19,790 bases of DNA from Candidatus Rhodoferax randersensis (GCA_016718155.1 JADKEH010000018.1:1-19790); one strand, 5' to 3'. Positions 1-15,325 are shown, counted from the stretch's first letter. Numbers and translations: made by a program. Notes: generated by a model not told the origin, from the sequence alone.

Positions 1-107
1 AGGCTTTGTTCGGCGCGGATGGTGTCGCCGGCCTTTACCAGCACCTCGATCACGGCCACTTCGCTCACGTCGCCGATGTCGGGAACCTTGATGTCCATTA
101 CTGTCAT
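1..107 (-). CDS. lpdA: Dihydrolipoamide dehydrogenase (E3), N-terminal lipoyl domain, partial
   Basis: The minus-strand frame starts at an ATG (107-105) and runs off the window edge. It reads MTVMDIKVPDIGDVSEVAVI..., the first strand of a biotinyl/lipoyl domain. The gene follows the aceF 3' end by about 20 bp and has a strong ribosome binding site (GGAGGAG) just before the ATG. In Betaproteobacteria the E3 subunit of the pyruvate dehydrogenase complex often carries such a domain and is encoded directly after aceF, so lpdA is the best call. Only 35 codons are visible, so the FAD/NAD domains cannot be checked. A second E2-like gene is a less likely alternative. Confidence 0.75.
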   Translation of the reverse strand, partial: MTVMDIKVPDIGDVSEVAVIEVLVKAGDTIRAEQS

Positions 108-126
108 GCGGTGTCTCCTCCGGCTC

Positions 127-600
127 TCAGAGCAGGATGCGGCGGTAGTCCGCCAGCACCTGGCCCAGATAGGCGTTAAAGCGCGCGGCCAGCGCGCCGT
201 CAATGACGCGGTGGTCGTACGACAGTGACAGCGGCAGCATCAGGCGCGGCGCGAACTGCTTGCCGTCCCACACCGGCTTCATGGCGCTCTTGGACAGGCC
301 CAGGATGGCCACCTCGGGCGCGTTGATGATGGGTGTGAAGTGCGTGCCGCCAATGCCGCCCAGCGACGAGATCGAGATGCACCCGCCCTGCATTTCGGCA
401 ACGCCGAGCTTGCCCTCGCGCGCCTTGGCCGCCAGCTCGCCCATTTCCTGGCTGATCGTGAGAATGCCTTTCGTGTCGGCATCCCTGAGCACCGGCACTA
501 CCAGACCATTGGGCGTATCGGCCGCAAAGCCGATGTGAAAGTACTGCTTGTAGACCAGCGCGTCGCCGTCCAGGCTGGCGTTGAATTCGGCGTGAAACAT
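127..600 (-). pseudogene. aceF: 3' fragment of pyruvate dehydrogenase E2 (dihydrolipoamide acetyltransferase)
   Basis: From EFNASLDGDALVYKQYFHIG onward this is the C-terminal part of the 2-oxoacid dehydrogenase acyltransferase catalytic domain. It includes GLVVPVLRDAD and the active-site motif DHRVIDGA near the end, and it stops normally at 127-129. E2 transfers acetyl groups from lipoyl-lysine to CoA. The lipoyl domains, the E3-binding domain and the first half of the catalytic domain are absent. Upstream of about position 590 the sequence switches to a transposase gene read in another frame, so the MFHA at the start of the open frame is transposon-derived. The piece cannot make a working E2. 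The switch is either a real rearrangement or an assembly joint. Confidence 0.85.
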
Positions 601-2464
601 CGGATGCTGACATTAAGGTGCCATGGGCAAAGACTGCCGCGTAAACCATCAGCAGTTCTCGCCGGCTGTTGGGCTCACGGCCCAACAGCATCCAGCTAAA
701 TCGCACCGCGCTGTCAATCTCCAACACAATTTCCGGCAACTGGCCCAACGGTCTACCGTCCATCAGGGCGCGGCGCAACGCGCTCACCCGAACGTCTTCA
801 GGAATTGCCGCCTTGCGCTCCTGGTGGATGCCGTCGGCGTCAATCTGAATTTGCCCCACTGATGCAGCCGCTGCAAAGTCTTGCAGCCGCTTTTCCAGGT
901 GCTCTGCCAGCGGCTCCAGGGTTTCCTTCGGATCCTTTGAGAGACCCAGCTGGGCGTAGTGCATGTCCCGACTCTTTTGCCAGTCTTCCTTGACGATGAA
1001 AAGCGTGGCCTGGCTGCGAAACACAAAGCTGTGATCCAAGTACACGCAACCGTTGCGCAGCGCCATGCGCAAGGCAAATAGCGTTGCCCATTCGAACGCG
1101 GCCAGGGCTTTCTGGCGGTCCGCGCCTGCAATGATCTTCTGCCACCGGTTTCCCAGTTTGATGGTTGGGGTCGTGGCCAGGGATGTCGCACGGGCAGCAT
1201 AGGTTTTGCGCAGCACTTCCAGCGCTTGTATCACTGGATGGTCTGCCTGGGCGGCCAGAGGCAGCGTCAGCAGCCTTCCCAACAAAGCACGCGACTGGTT
1301 TGGATGATCAACCAGATAGGTTCGCGCCAAGGCCGAGCGGCTGATTTTTGGGTCGGCCAGTACAGCAGTAGTCACTTCGACCAGCTTGGATTTGAGATCG
1401 GCGTGGGACAGATCCTCATCCTTGGCCAGTTTTCCCACGCTCAGCGCAAACTCCCGCAGCTTGGCGTGCGCATCCGCATAGGTGGGTGTGGTTTCGCGCG
1501 CGGCATCGTTGGCCATCTTGCGAATCCAGCGGCGCAGCATCAAGAGCAGCTGGTCCGAGGACGTACACAGGGCATAGCGCAGAAAACAGGCGACTTCCAG
1601 ACTTCGGCGAGTCGATGTTATGCGCTTGCTGGCCGATGGCGCCCGGTGGGCGCAGCGCCGGGCATAGTAGCGGACGGCCGCGTCATTCACGGTGGTGGGC
1701 CAATGGTCGGCAACGCCCATGGTGCGCAAGTGGTCCACCTTGTCAAAAAATTGGGTGATCTGGACCGTGGACTGTTTCAGCGGTGCCGCCCACAGCCAGG
1801 ATTGCAACGGGGTGCCATCTGCAGTCTTGGAGTTCAGGGCCGAATCCCACTCCTGAAGCTTTTGCTGGCCATACGCATGCTCAATTGCCTTGAGCAGTTG
1901 CGCTTCATGGTCCTTGAGCGCAGCGGCAATCAGGCTTTTGAGTTCACGGGGCGCAATTTGCAGGATGCGGTGGTCATAGAACCAGCGCTTCGTTTCAGGA
2001 AGAAGCGAGGTGTGGTCCGAGCGACCATTGAGCGTTTCGCGCAACCAGCGCACCACGTAGCGCCGCTGGTGTTCCGTCATCTGCTGGAAGCCCAGCGTCC
2101 GATAGGCCAGTTGCTGGTGCTCGGACAGCGTGCGCATGCGGTCAATGTAGAGGGACCGCAGCGTGCCCATCTCTGGCGGCTCAATGCCGAGCTGGGTGCC
2201 AAGGTGGCTCCACAGCACTTTCGGGATTCTGTCCACCGCGTCCAGGGTGCGCCCGCTCATGCGGATGAACCCCATGTGCAGGGCCAGGCCGATCCGGTGC
2301 AGCGGTTTGCGCAGCGAACGGATGACCGCCAGTTCGGCGGCGCTGTACGAGAAAAAGGTCGTGAGTTCGAAGTCGTCCAGGGCTGCCGGGATGTCACGCA
2401 GTCCCAGGAAGGGTGCTCTCCAATGTTCCACCGGAATCCTTGTTTTGGTCTTTGAGCCGGGCAT
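592..2464 (-). pseudogene. tnpA: Tn3-family transposase TnpA, C-terminally truncated
   Basis: I chose the ATG at 2464 (MPGSKTKTRIPVEHW...), where family similarity begins; the frame stays open to a TTG at 2503. The first 200 or so residues (HWRAPFLGLRDIPAALDDFELTTFF...) look like the DUF4158 N-terminal domain of Tn3 transposases. The long helical middle follows, and the recognisable frame ends around RRELLMVYAAVFAHGT...SASDVSR. About 620 residues remain of the usual 950-1000, so most of the C-terminal DDE catalytic domain is missing and the protein should be inactive. After about 592 the same frame continues as nonsense through aceF sequence. No resolvase gene is seen. One probable transposon end lies upstream at 2636-2673. 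Confidence 0.85.
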
Positions 2465-2582
2465 TATCGGCTTGCGGGACGTTGATGCAAGAAAAGCTAC
2501 CAACTGCTGGAAATCGCGTTGCCGAGACGCAATGTAGGCCTAATGCCGCTTTGCGGAGGGAGGGGGTCAGAGAATCAAGCAA

Positions 2583-2624
2583 CCATGCGGGTTGCGAGAG
2601 GACGTGCCCTGGGAACCCGCATGG
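2583..2624. repeat. 11-bp perfect inverted repeat inside the transposon end
   Basis: Arms CCATGCGGGTT (2583-2593) and AACCCGCATGG (2614-2624) are perfectly complementary and flank a 20-nt centre. The repeat lies between the tnpA start and the probable terminal inverted repeat. It could be a subterminal protein-binding site, part of a resolution site, or a hairpin in the tnpA leader. No resolvase gene is present to support the second reading. Confidence 0.55.
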
Positions 2625-2635
2625 ATAGGGGCTTC

Positions 2636-2673
2636 TGAAACGTCCTAAAACGCACTAAGAACAAGAGGACCCC
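2636..2673. mobile_element. Probable Tn3-family terminal inverted repeat (single end)
   Basis: Read from the outside in on the minus strand, this begins GGGGTCCTCTTG and continues with an AT-rich inner part. Tn3-family ends are about 38 bp and nearly always start GGGG. It sits in the right place, upstream of tnpA, and marks the point where the histidine-kinase reading frame abruptly begins. The partner end is not in the window because the other side of the transposon is lost at the aceF joint. The exact inner boundary is a guess. Confidence 0.5.
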
Positions 2674-2705
2674 GACTACCCCAATATATCGACACCACCG
2701 AGACA

Positions 2706-4523
2706 ATGTCCTTGGCGGAGGTGCGCGAGCAGGCCTTCTCGCCCGGCAGCGAAAAAATTCATTTCCCCAAAATGCATGAGGCGATATGGCAGCGGTTCTC
2801 TATTGAGCGGCCCAAGGGTGCCAGTGCCATCTGGTTTCTGGAGTTTCAAAGCACGCGGGCCAAGGACATATTGCTTGCCATGCCAACGCCTGATGGCGGG
2901 GTTGAATATCACCAGGCCGGAGAGAATTTCCCAGACACCGCGCGAGAAGTCAATTTTAGAAACATAGTCTTCAGAATCGCGCTGCCAGAGAATCGACCTC
3001 AAATTGTCTACATCCGCATCGTCAGTCACGTTCAATTCTTCACTGCGGTCAAGGTATGGCATCCACTTGCGTTTTATGACATGGCCGTCACTGAGATGCG
3101 CAGTATCGGCTTGATAAGTGGTTTTTTTACCGTCATCGTCCTCATCAACTTGCTTTTATATGCACTGTTCCGCGAGAAAATCATCCTGTATTTTTTGTGG
3201 TACGCCACGGCCTACGTACTCACCTCAACAATTGCAACAGGAAGCCTGCAATGGCTAGGATTTCCCGCAACAAAATTGAGCCCGGATCTATTGATTGCTA
3301 ACAGCTTTGTAACAATTTTAGTACTGGGAATATATTTTGAATATGAACTCATGCGCCTACCAACCAAAGGGGCCAACTTAGAAGCTCGGTTTGTTAAGCG
3401 ACGATACGCGCTTGTCTCCGTACTGGGCCTGTGCCTGGTTACATCCATACTGATTCTGATCAATCAATATGACCTGATTGCCAAGACGCTGGTATTTGGC
3501 GCTGCTGCCTTGAACAGCATGTTGCTTCCGGTCTCCATCCGCTACCTCTTGCGTTCGAAGAATTTGGCAAACTCCTTCACGCTGTTGACCTACAACTTAA
3601 TCCGCATTTTGATGCTCGCAAGATTGTTTCGAAGCTTGGGAATTATTGAACCCAGTATCTGGACGGAAGTGCGCTTTTCGAGCTATGTGGTTGTGATTTT
3701 TTTGGTGGCCACCACCATAGGGTTAGCCTGGATTCTTTTAGATACGAGACATAAGGAGAATCGGGCAAAACTCGATGTCGAAAACACGAAGGTCAGAGCA
3801 GCCATGGAGGCGCAGATGAACGCCGACCGTTTGAACTTCTTCCGAAGCCTCTCACATGAACTGCGAACGCCGGCAGCGGTCATCAATCTGACAGTCCAGA
3901 ACTTATTGTTTGGCTCAGCCCACAATGGCGCGGACGACTTCAGTCTGAAACGCTATGAAAGAATTAGACGTGCTTCTGATCGGCTTAACGATTTGATTGA
4001 TGTCCACATGCTGAGGCTGCATCCGGCGCCGGATAATTTGGTTTTCAAACCATCGCTGTGCGATGTACAGGAATTACTAGCCGATATCACGAACGATTTG
4101 CGGGCAGCTGATTTGGGGCAGGTTGAAATAGCAAGCAGTAATTTGCCTAATACCTTAAGGTGTGATGACGGGCTGGCGTGCATTCTGGTGAGAAACCTGG
4201 TGACTAATGCGCGCATCCATGGGGACCCGGGTGCTCCGATCAACGTGACCATCCAGGGCATGCGTAACCACGGGGTTCGTATTTCCGTCCATAACGTTGG
4301 CCAGAGCATTCCAGCGAATGAACTGCAATATATATTTAGGCCATTGCACCGCGGCGCCAACGGTGAACATAAACCCGGAACCGGGCTAGGCTTGTATCTT
4401 GTCAAGCGTATCGTCGATATCCATCAGGGGCGGATTCATGTCCATTCTTCAAATCGAAATGGCACCCAATTCACGGTATTTTTGCGTCAAACCACTGCTG
4501 CCAACGAGCTGCCTGCCTGCTGA
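2706..4523 (+). CDS. 7TMR-DISM sensor histidine kinase, 5'-truncated by the transposon
   Basis: The domains in order are: an extracytoplasmic 7TMR-DISM-type sensory part (about residues 1-125, with SLAEVREQAF and a jelly-roll-like segment), a 7-helix membrane region (about 130-350), a short coiled coil, a HisKA dimerisation domain with SHELRTP (phospho-acceptor His384), and a HATPase domain with N-box Asn501 in LVRNLVTNA and the G2 box GTGLGLYLVKRI. No receiver domain is present, so a separate response regulator is expected, but none is in the window. In-frame codons reading QYIDTTET lie just upstream of the ATG and look like native domain sequence. The frame is open back to the transposon end, while a signal peptide is missing. 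The true gene therefore started further left and was cut by the insertion. Base composition is clearly more AT-rich than the neighbours. The 3' end overlaps the convergent avd gene by about 53 bp. Confidence 0.85.
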   Translation: MSLAEVREQAFSPGSEKIHFPKMHEAIWQRFSIERPKGASAIWFLEFQSTRAKDILLAMPTPDGGVEYHQAGENFPDTAREVNFRNIVFRIALPENRPQIVYIRIVSHVQFFTAVKVWHPLAFYDMAVTEMRSIGLISGFFTVIVLINLLLYALFREKIILYFLWYATAYVLTSTIATGSLQWLGFPATKLSPDLLIANSFVTILVLGIYFEYELMRLPTKGANLEARFVKRRYALVSVLGLCLVTSILILINQYDLIAKTLVFGAAALNSMLLPVSIRYLLRSKNLANSFTLLTYNLIRILMLARLFRSLGIIEPSIWTEVRFSSYVVVIFLVATTIGLAWILLDTRHKENRAKLDVENTKVRAAMEAQMNADRLNFFRSLSHELRTPAAVINLTVQNLLFGSAHNGADDFSLKRYERIRRASDRLNDLIDVHMLRLHPAPDNLVFKPSLCDVQELLADITNDLRAADLGQVEIASSNLPNTLRCDDGLACILVRNLVTNARIHGDPGAPINVTIQGMRNHGVRISVHNVGQSIPANELQYIFRPLHRGANGEHKPGTGLGLYLVKRIVDIHQGRIHVHSSNRNGTQFTVFLRQTTAANELPAC

Positions 4524-4851
4524 TGGCTTCCAGCCTAGTTGACAGCTCGACCAACCCACCGTGCGACACAAACTTCAGCTTCCAGGCCAGCAGTAAAAAA
4601 CCGCGTACAACTTCAACTGCAGCACGCACTCGCCGCACCAAAGCTGCCCCCTCTGCACAACCGGGCAATGATCGCTTGTCGACGGCATTGGCCAGCACGA
4701 TCAGCCTCAAACACTCGGCCAACTCTTCAAGGATGCGCTCACCCACCGCAAATCGAAATGGTTTGGGGAAATTGTTGTGCATTGGGTAATAAATTTGCGT
4801 CAGCGTCAGCACGTCTGAGAAAATTTGTGGATGCTTGAACTCCCGATCCAT
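4471..4851 (-). CDS. avd: Avd-like four-helix-bundle accessory protein of the DGR
   Basis: This is a small helical basic protein of 126 residues with the characteristic segment FPKPFRFAVGERILEELAEC, followed by two more amphipathic helices and a WQQWFDAKIP tail. The pattern (PK..RF..G..I, then helices rich in L, R and A) and the length match Avd, the pentameric barrel protein that binds the reverse transcriptase and the template RNA in Bordetella phage BPP-1. The full-length start at 4851 gives the family length. An internal ATG at 4782 would leave 103 residues and a 48-bp gap to the RT start. With the long start, the avd and RT 5' ends overlap by about 20 bp and the genes diverge. Neither start has a good ribosome binding site. 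Function is inferred from family resemblance plus the adjacent RT. Confidence 0.8.
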   Translation of the reverse strand: MDREFKHPQIFSDVLTLTQIYYPMHNNFPKPFRFAVGERILEELAECLRLIVLANAVDKRSLPGCAEGAALVRRVRAAVEVVRGFLLLAWKLKFVSHGGLVELSTRLEAISRQAARWQQWFDAKIP

Positions 4852-6150
4852 ACAGACTCAACCCCCAAGACCAAAGCAGCGCACTTGGGCGCAGCCCACA
4901 TCGCAGACATCCAACACTTGGCCAGGCAACTCTTCGCCTGTGCGGCCGATGCTGGCAACAGCGAACACAAGCTCGCACACTTCATGGCCTTGCCAGACAT
5001 CGTTCTGGGCCTGGCTCGCGCCATCGCGCAAGGCACTTATCAACCGCAAGCGTTCACGGTATTTGCCGTAACGGACCCCAAACTGCGTGAAATCTTTGCG
5101 CCTGCTTTTGCTGACCGTTTGGTACACCAGTGGCTCATCCGCCATATCGAACCCTGGTGGGACAAACGCTTCATTGACGACAGCTACGCCAACCGCAAGG
5201 GAAAAGGCACCCACGCCGCTGTGAAACGGTTGCAACACTTTATGCGCCAACCGGGGCGCCGTTGGTACATCAAGCTCGACATTCAAGCCTGCTTTCCCAG
5301 CATCGACCGGCGCATTTTGTTGGGCCTTTGGCAACGGGCATGGCCCAACTTGCCCTACGGCACACAAACCCTGCAAAGACTTGATCAAGTCGCCACCGCG
5401 ATACTGAGCCAGTCGCCCATTGACCCTCCCCCTGTACGCAGCGGCAACCTTGCGTTGCTCAAAGAAATACCCCTGCACAAATCCTTGTTTCAATGCTCTG
5501 CTGGCGTTGGGATGCCCATTGGCAGCCTGACCAGCCAATTTTTTGCCAACGTCTACCTCAACGAGCTGGACCAATTCATCAAACACCAGCTCAAGGTGAG
5601 CGGTTATGTGCGCTACGTGGACGACTTCGTTTTGCTGGCCGACGACCCCCAGACCTTGATGAAGTGGAAGGCGCGCGTTGAACAATTTTTGCATGAGCAA
5701 CTGCGCCTGACACTGCACCCCCATAAAATCGTCATGCAACGCTGCGCGCAGGGCATGGACTTCCTGGGCAGTATCGTGTACCCCCACCACACCCTGACAC
5801 GGCAACGCACGGTACGCGCCCTGCGCCGAAGGATCGCGTGGTTCATGTACCTGCTGGCGCCCCAAGAAGTGGGCGCTGTGGCACCACCCGAACGCGGAGA
5901 ATGGGACAAATGGCTGGCCCTGCACTCGATCAGGTTGGCCAATGGCGACGCCTCGCCTGTGCTGCTCAGGCGCATGCTCTCCACGCTCAACAGCTACTAC
6001 GGGCTGCTTGGCCATGCCAACACCTACACGCTGCGCAAATACATCTATCACCACTATTTGGGAAGCTTGCGCCGCTACTTTTTGCCTGCCGATTTGCGAT
6101 ACTCCCATTTAAGAATCCGTGCACACTGGTTGATGCAGTCTGACCTGTGA
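4831..6150 (+). CDS. Diversity-generating retroelement reverse transcriptase
   Basis: This 439-residue RT contains RFIDDSYANRKGKGTH, KLDIQACFPSID (first catalytic Asp150), GMPIGSLTSQFFANVYLNELD and GYVRYVDDFVLL (catalytic Asp264 and Asp265), then the thumb-like LHPHKIVMQRCAQGMDFLG. The IGSLTSQ stretch (230-236) fits the IGxxxSQ motif that sets DGR reverse transcriptases apart from retron and group II intron enzymes. No maturase or endonuclease domain follows. It should copy TR RNA into cDNA with errors at adenines. The start ATG at 4831 was preferred over TTG 4825 and ATG 4984 because the RT0 helices before GTYQP are kept. A TR begins 4 bp after the stop codon but on the opposite strand, so RT and TR transcription would collide. 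Confidence 0.93.
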   Translation: MLELPIHTDSTPKTKAAHLGAAHIADIQHLARQLFACAADAGNSEHKLAHFMALPDIVLGLARAIAQGTYQPQAFTVFAVTDPKLREIFAPAFADRLVHQWLIRHIEPWWDKRFIDDSYANRKGKGTHAAVKRLQHFMRQPGRRWYIKLDIQACFPSIDRRILLGLWQRAWPNLPYGTQTLQRLDQVATAILSQSPIDPPPVRSGNLALLKEIPLHKSLFQCSAGVGMPIGSLTSQFFANVYLNELDQFIKHQLKVSGYVRYVDDFVLLADDPQTLMKWKARVEQFLHEQLRLTLHPHKIVMQRCAQGMDFLGSIVYPHHTLTRQRTVRALRRRIAWFMYLLAPQEVGAVAPPERGEWDKWLALHSIRLANGDASPVLLRRMLSTLNSYYGLLGHANTYTLRKYIYHHYLGSLRRYFLPADLRYSHLRIRAHWLMQSDL

Positions 6151-6154
6151 TGTT

Positions 6155-6327
6155 GCTCTGACGGGCCAGCCAACAGCCACCCAACACCCACTCAAAGGAC
6201 AGCCGCCGCGTAATTGTTGTTGGCGTTCGGTTTGTCATTCAAGTTGCCGTTGTTGAGGTTCACGTTGACGTGCCCAGAAGGCGAAGGCGCGCCAGTCCAA
6301 ATGTTGTTGGACCAGCCGCCCGGATTG
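6155..6327 (-). repeat. DGR template repeat (TR)
   Basis: These 173 bp match 6664-6836 at a constant offset of 509. Read on the minus strand, the TR encodes 13 AAY codons (for example NVNLNNGNLND) and ends with the same TGA as the target gene. Within the variable core (6213-6326), 23 of its 33 adenines are replaced in the VR, whereas only two of 81 other bases differ (a silent G to A and one T to G at the outer edge). The 60 bp nearest the RT (6155-6214) are identical to the VR. The TR starts 4 bp beyond the RT stop codon. Its RNA would need a minus-strand promoter somewhere in 6328-6600 or readthrough of the terminator at 6601-6625. Confidence 0.95.
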
Positions 6328-6340
6328 CGTTTTCACTGTG

Positions 6341-6359
6341 TTTCGCCACGATGGCGAAA
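6341..6359. other. Hairpin just 5' of the TR
   Basis: Arms TTTCGCCA and TGGCGAAA form a perfect 8-bp stem with a 3-nt loop. It sits 13 bp before the 5' end of the TR in minus-strand sense. There is no T-run on the plus strand, so it is a poor terminator for the RT gene. It may be part of the folded TR transcript. Confidence 0.5.
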
Positions 6360-6487
6360 ACCTCCAGCCTTGCCGTTTGCACCGCGCGGCCCCTAAGATG
6401 CGGCACCCCGAAGGCACCGCGGAAAACGCCAGCGACATCCCCTATAGGCCCCTTTTATCTGCCGCCGTGACGGCAGACCCCATGAGG

Positions 6488-6521
6488 CGCGGGCCCCGAA
6501 CCCGCAGGTCCGGGGCCCGCG
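6488..6521. other. Very GC-rich 11-bp stem-loop between VR and TR
   Basis: Arms CGCGGGCCCCG (6488-6498) and CGGGGCCCGCG (6511-6521) pair perfectly around a 12-nt loop. No T-run follows on either strand. The remainder of 6360-6600 holds no convincing gene: an 82-codon minus-strand frame (6641-6393) lacks domain likeness, and the AAGGAGG on the minus strand at 6560-6566 has no start codon at a suitable distance. Confidence 0.55.
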
Positions 6522-6600
6522 GAATGCACCTGCTGCCAGTGGCACTGGATGGTTGTTAACCTCCTTTCCTTGAATTGAAAACATCAAAACAGTTGAAAAA

Positions 6601-6625
6601 ATTCCAGCCGCACAGCGGCTGGAAT
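6601..6625 (-). terminator. Intrinsic terminator of the adhesin gene and possible VR-side hairpin
   Basis: Arms ATTCCAGCCGC and GCGGCTGGAAT form a perfect 11-bp stem with an ACA loop. In minus-strand sense it is followed by a run of T (TTTTTTCAAC including the stem foot), a classic rho-independent layout 76 bp after the adhesin stop codon. In Bordetella phage DGRs a hairpin or cruciform shortly downstream of the VR promotes homing; this one lies 38 bp past the VR edge, so a double role is possible. Confidence 0.75.
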
Positions 6626-6652
6626 CCAAGTCAAAGTTCAAACCTCAAACTT

Positions 6653-6664
6653 CGAAGCGCTTCG
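6653..6664. other. 12-bp palindrome abutting the VR 3' boundary
   Basis: CGAAGCGCTTCG is a perfect palindrome whose last base is the first base of TR/VR identity. No equivalent palindrome borders the TR, where the flank is the end of the RT gene. Confidence 0.5.
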
Positions 6665-6700
6665 CTCTGACGGGCCAGCCAACAGCCACCCAACACCCAC

Positions 6701-13978
<7,278 letters not shown>

Positions 13979-14057
13979 GATTTCTTCTGCTTTAAGTGAA
14001 ACGGATTGAACTCGATAGGTGCTTGAAAAAAATACGGTGTGAACTCGCAAGGACGGT

Positions 14058-14123
14058 CTAGGGCCCCCTGGCTCCGTAGTTCACGCTGTAGGTCTTTGGG
14101 CTCACCTTGTTGACGGTTTTCAT
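14058..14123 (-). CDS. Possible 21-codon leader ORF between the HlyD-like gene and the adhesin
   Basis: The ATG lies two bases after the stop codon of the HlyD-like gene and is preceded by GGGGGAGCG. The peptide starts MKTVNKVSPKTYSV and ends at TAG 14058. It is unknown to me. It could be a translated leader, the leftover of a gene, or chance. The following 79 bp up to the adhesin ATG are relatively AT-rich (a run of seven T on the minus strand) and could hold a promoter, but I see no convincing -35/-10 pair. Confidence 0.25.
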   Translation of the reverse strand: MKTVNKVSPKTYSVNYGARGP

Positions 14124-14125
14124 GA

Positions 14126-15325
14126 CTAGCGCTCCCCCAGGGATTCAGACAGGGTCTTGACGATGGGCTTGGTGAGGTAGTCCAAGACAGTCCGCTCGCG
14201 CGCCTTGATGTCCACCTGCGCTGTCAGGCCCGGGCGCAGCTCGATGTCGTGGTTTTTCTTGCCCTTGAATTCGCTCTCTCGCACCAGGATGTGCACCCGA
14301 TAGTAGCTCACGGGGCCGTCTTTGGTTTCTTCCTTGAGCACGTCGGGGCTGATGTAGATGACATCGCCGCGCAGGCCGCCAAAGACGGTGGAGTCAAAGG
14401 CATCGACCTTGACGAAGGCGGTCTGACCGACCGTCACGAAGGCGATGTCGGTGGGGGAGATCTTGGTCTCGGCGATCAGGTCACCCCCGGTGGGCAGCAG
14501 CTCCAGCACCACGTCGCCAGGGCGCAGCACAGCACCCAGCGTGGTGGCGCGGATGTTGTTGACGATTCCGTCGGAGGGCGCGAGCAATTCGGTGTGTTCG
14601 AGCACCTGGGAGCGGTCGCGCAACTGTTCGTTGTAGGTGTTGAGTTCCTCGCGCGCCTTGGTCATTTCGGTCTGCGCGTCCTGGAAGAACTTGTTGCGCC
14701 GATTGGTGATCTGCGCGCGGATGTCGGCTGCGGCGCGCTGCAGCCGCAGCACTTCGGAGCGGCTCACATCGCCCGACTGCAGCAGACCCTGGTTGATCTT
14801 GAGCTCGTCTTCGGCGATGGAGAGGATGCGCTGAAGCGACTCGGTTTCTTCGTTGAGCGCGGTGCGACGGCGGGTGTAGAGGTCGGTCTGATTGCGCACG
14901 TATTCGTCAAATTTCTGGACTTCGGCATCAAACCTGAGCTCGCGACCAAAGAGCTCGGCCTCCAGGCGGGTGATAGCGGCTTTGAGGGCGGCGACCTTGG
15001 CCGCGCTGTCGTCCACGGCAGAGGAGGCACGCTCTTTTTCGAGCGTCACCAGCAGTTGCCCTTTGTTGACCTTGTCGCCTTCTTTGACGTGCAACCGGGT
15101 GACGACGCCCCCGTCGGGGGACTGGACCACCTGGGTGCGCTCGGCGGCGATGAATTGCGCGCTGGCGCGTGTGACTTGGTCGATCTTGGCCCAGGAAGCC
15201 CAGACCACAAGGCTGGTGATGGCCAGGGTGATGGAGATCAGGGTCAGGCGGGCGGTCTTGGGCTGGGGCAAGTCGCCCGGCACGCTGACGATCGTCATGT
15301 CTGGCAGTTTGTGTTGTTGGCTCAT
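14126..15325 (-). CDS. Type I secretion periplasmic adaptor (HlyD/LapC family)
   Basis: The 399-residue protein begins MSQQHKLPDMTIVSVPGD. It has one membrane helix (about residues 25-45, LTLISITLAITSLVVW), a biotinyl/lipoyl-like half motif (VVQSPDGGVVTRLHVKEGDKVNKGQLL), a long alpha-hairpin coiled coil (about 100-250), the second lipoyl half (LLAPSDGIVNNIRATTLGAVLRPGDVVLELLP) and a beta-barrel region with the family hallmark LRPGLTAQVDIKARERTVLDYL. It bridges the inner-membrane ABC transporter and the outer-membrane channel. The start overlaps the ABC stop codon (ATGA), showing translational coupling. It is the last secretion gene before the adhesin. Confidence 0.93.
   Translation of the reverse strand: MSQQHKLPDMTIVSVPGDLPQPKTARLTLISITLAITSLVVWASWAKIDQVTRASAQFIAAERTQVVQSPDGGVVTRLHVKEGDKVNKGQLLVTLEKERASSAVDDSAAKVAALKAAITRLEAELFGRELRFDAEVQKFDEYVRNQTDLYTRRRTALNEETESLQRILSIAEDELKINQGLLQSGDVSRSEVLRLQRAAADIRAQITNRRNKFFQDAQTEMTKAREELNTYNEQLRDRSQVLEHTELLAPSDGIVNNIRATTLGAVLRPGDVVLELLPTGGDLIAETKISPTDIAFVTVGQTAFVKVDAFDSTVFGGLRGDVIYISPDVLKEETKDGPVSYYRVHILVRESEFKGKKNHDIELRPGLTAQVDIKARERTVLDYLTKPIVKTLSESLGER

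Noticed and set aside
1226..2455. Plus-strand open frame of 409 codons opposite the transposase
   Set aside because: Shadow of the Tn3 transposase; no domain likeness.
4858..6108. Minus-strand open frame of 416 codons opposite the RT
   Set aside because: The plus strand carries all RT motifs in order; the antisense frame has no recognisable family.
4831..6150. Retron or group II intron reverse transcriptase
   Set aside because: No maturase or endonuclease domain and no intron or msr-msd RNA is seen; the IGxxxSQ motif plus an A-specific TR/VR pair identify a DGR.
6341..6359. Terminator for the RT gene
   Set aside because: The stem is perfect but no T-run follows on the plus strand, and the TR lies between it and the RT stop.
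6393..6641. 82-codon minus-strand gene between VR and TR
   Set aside because: It begins beyond the terminator hairpin, has no ribosome binding site at its start, and has no family likeness.
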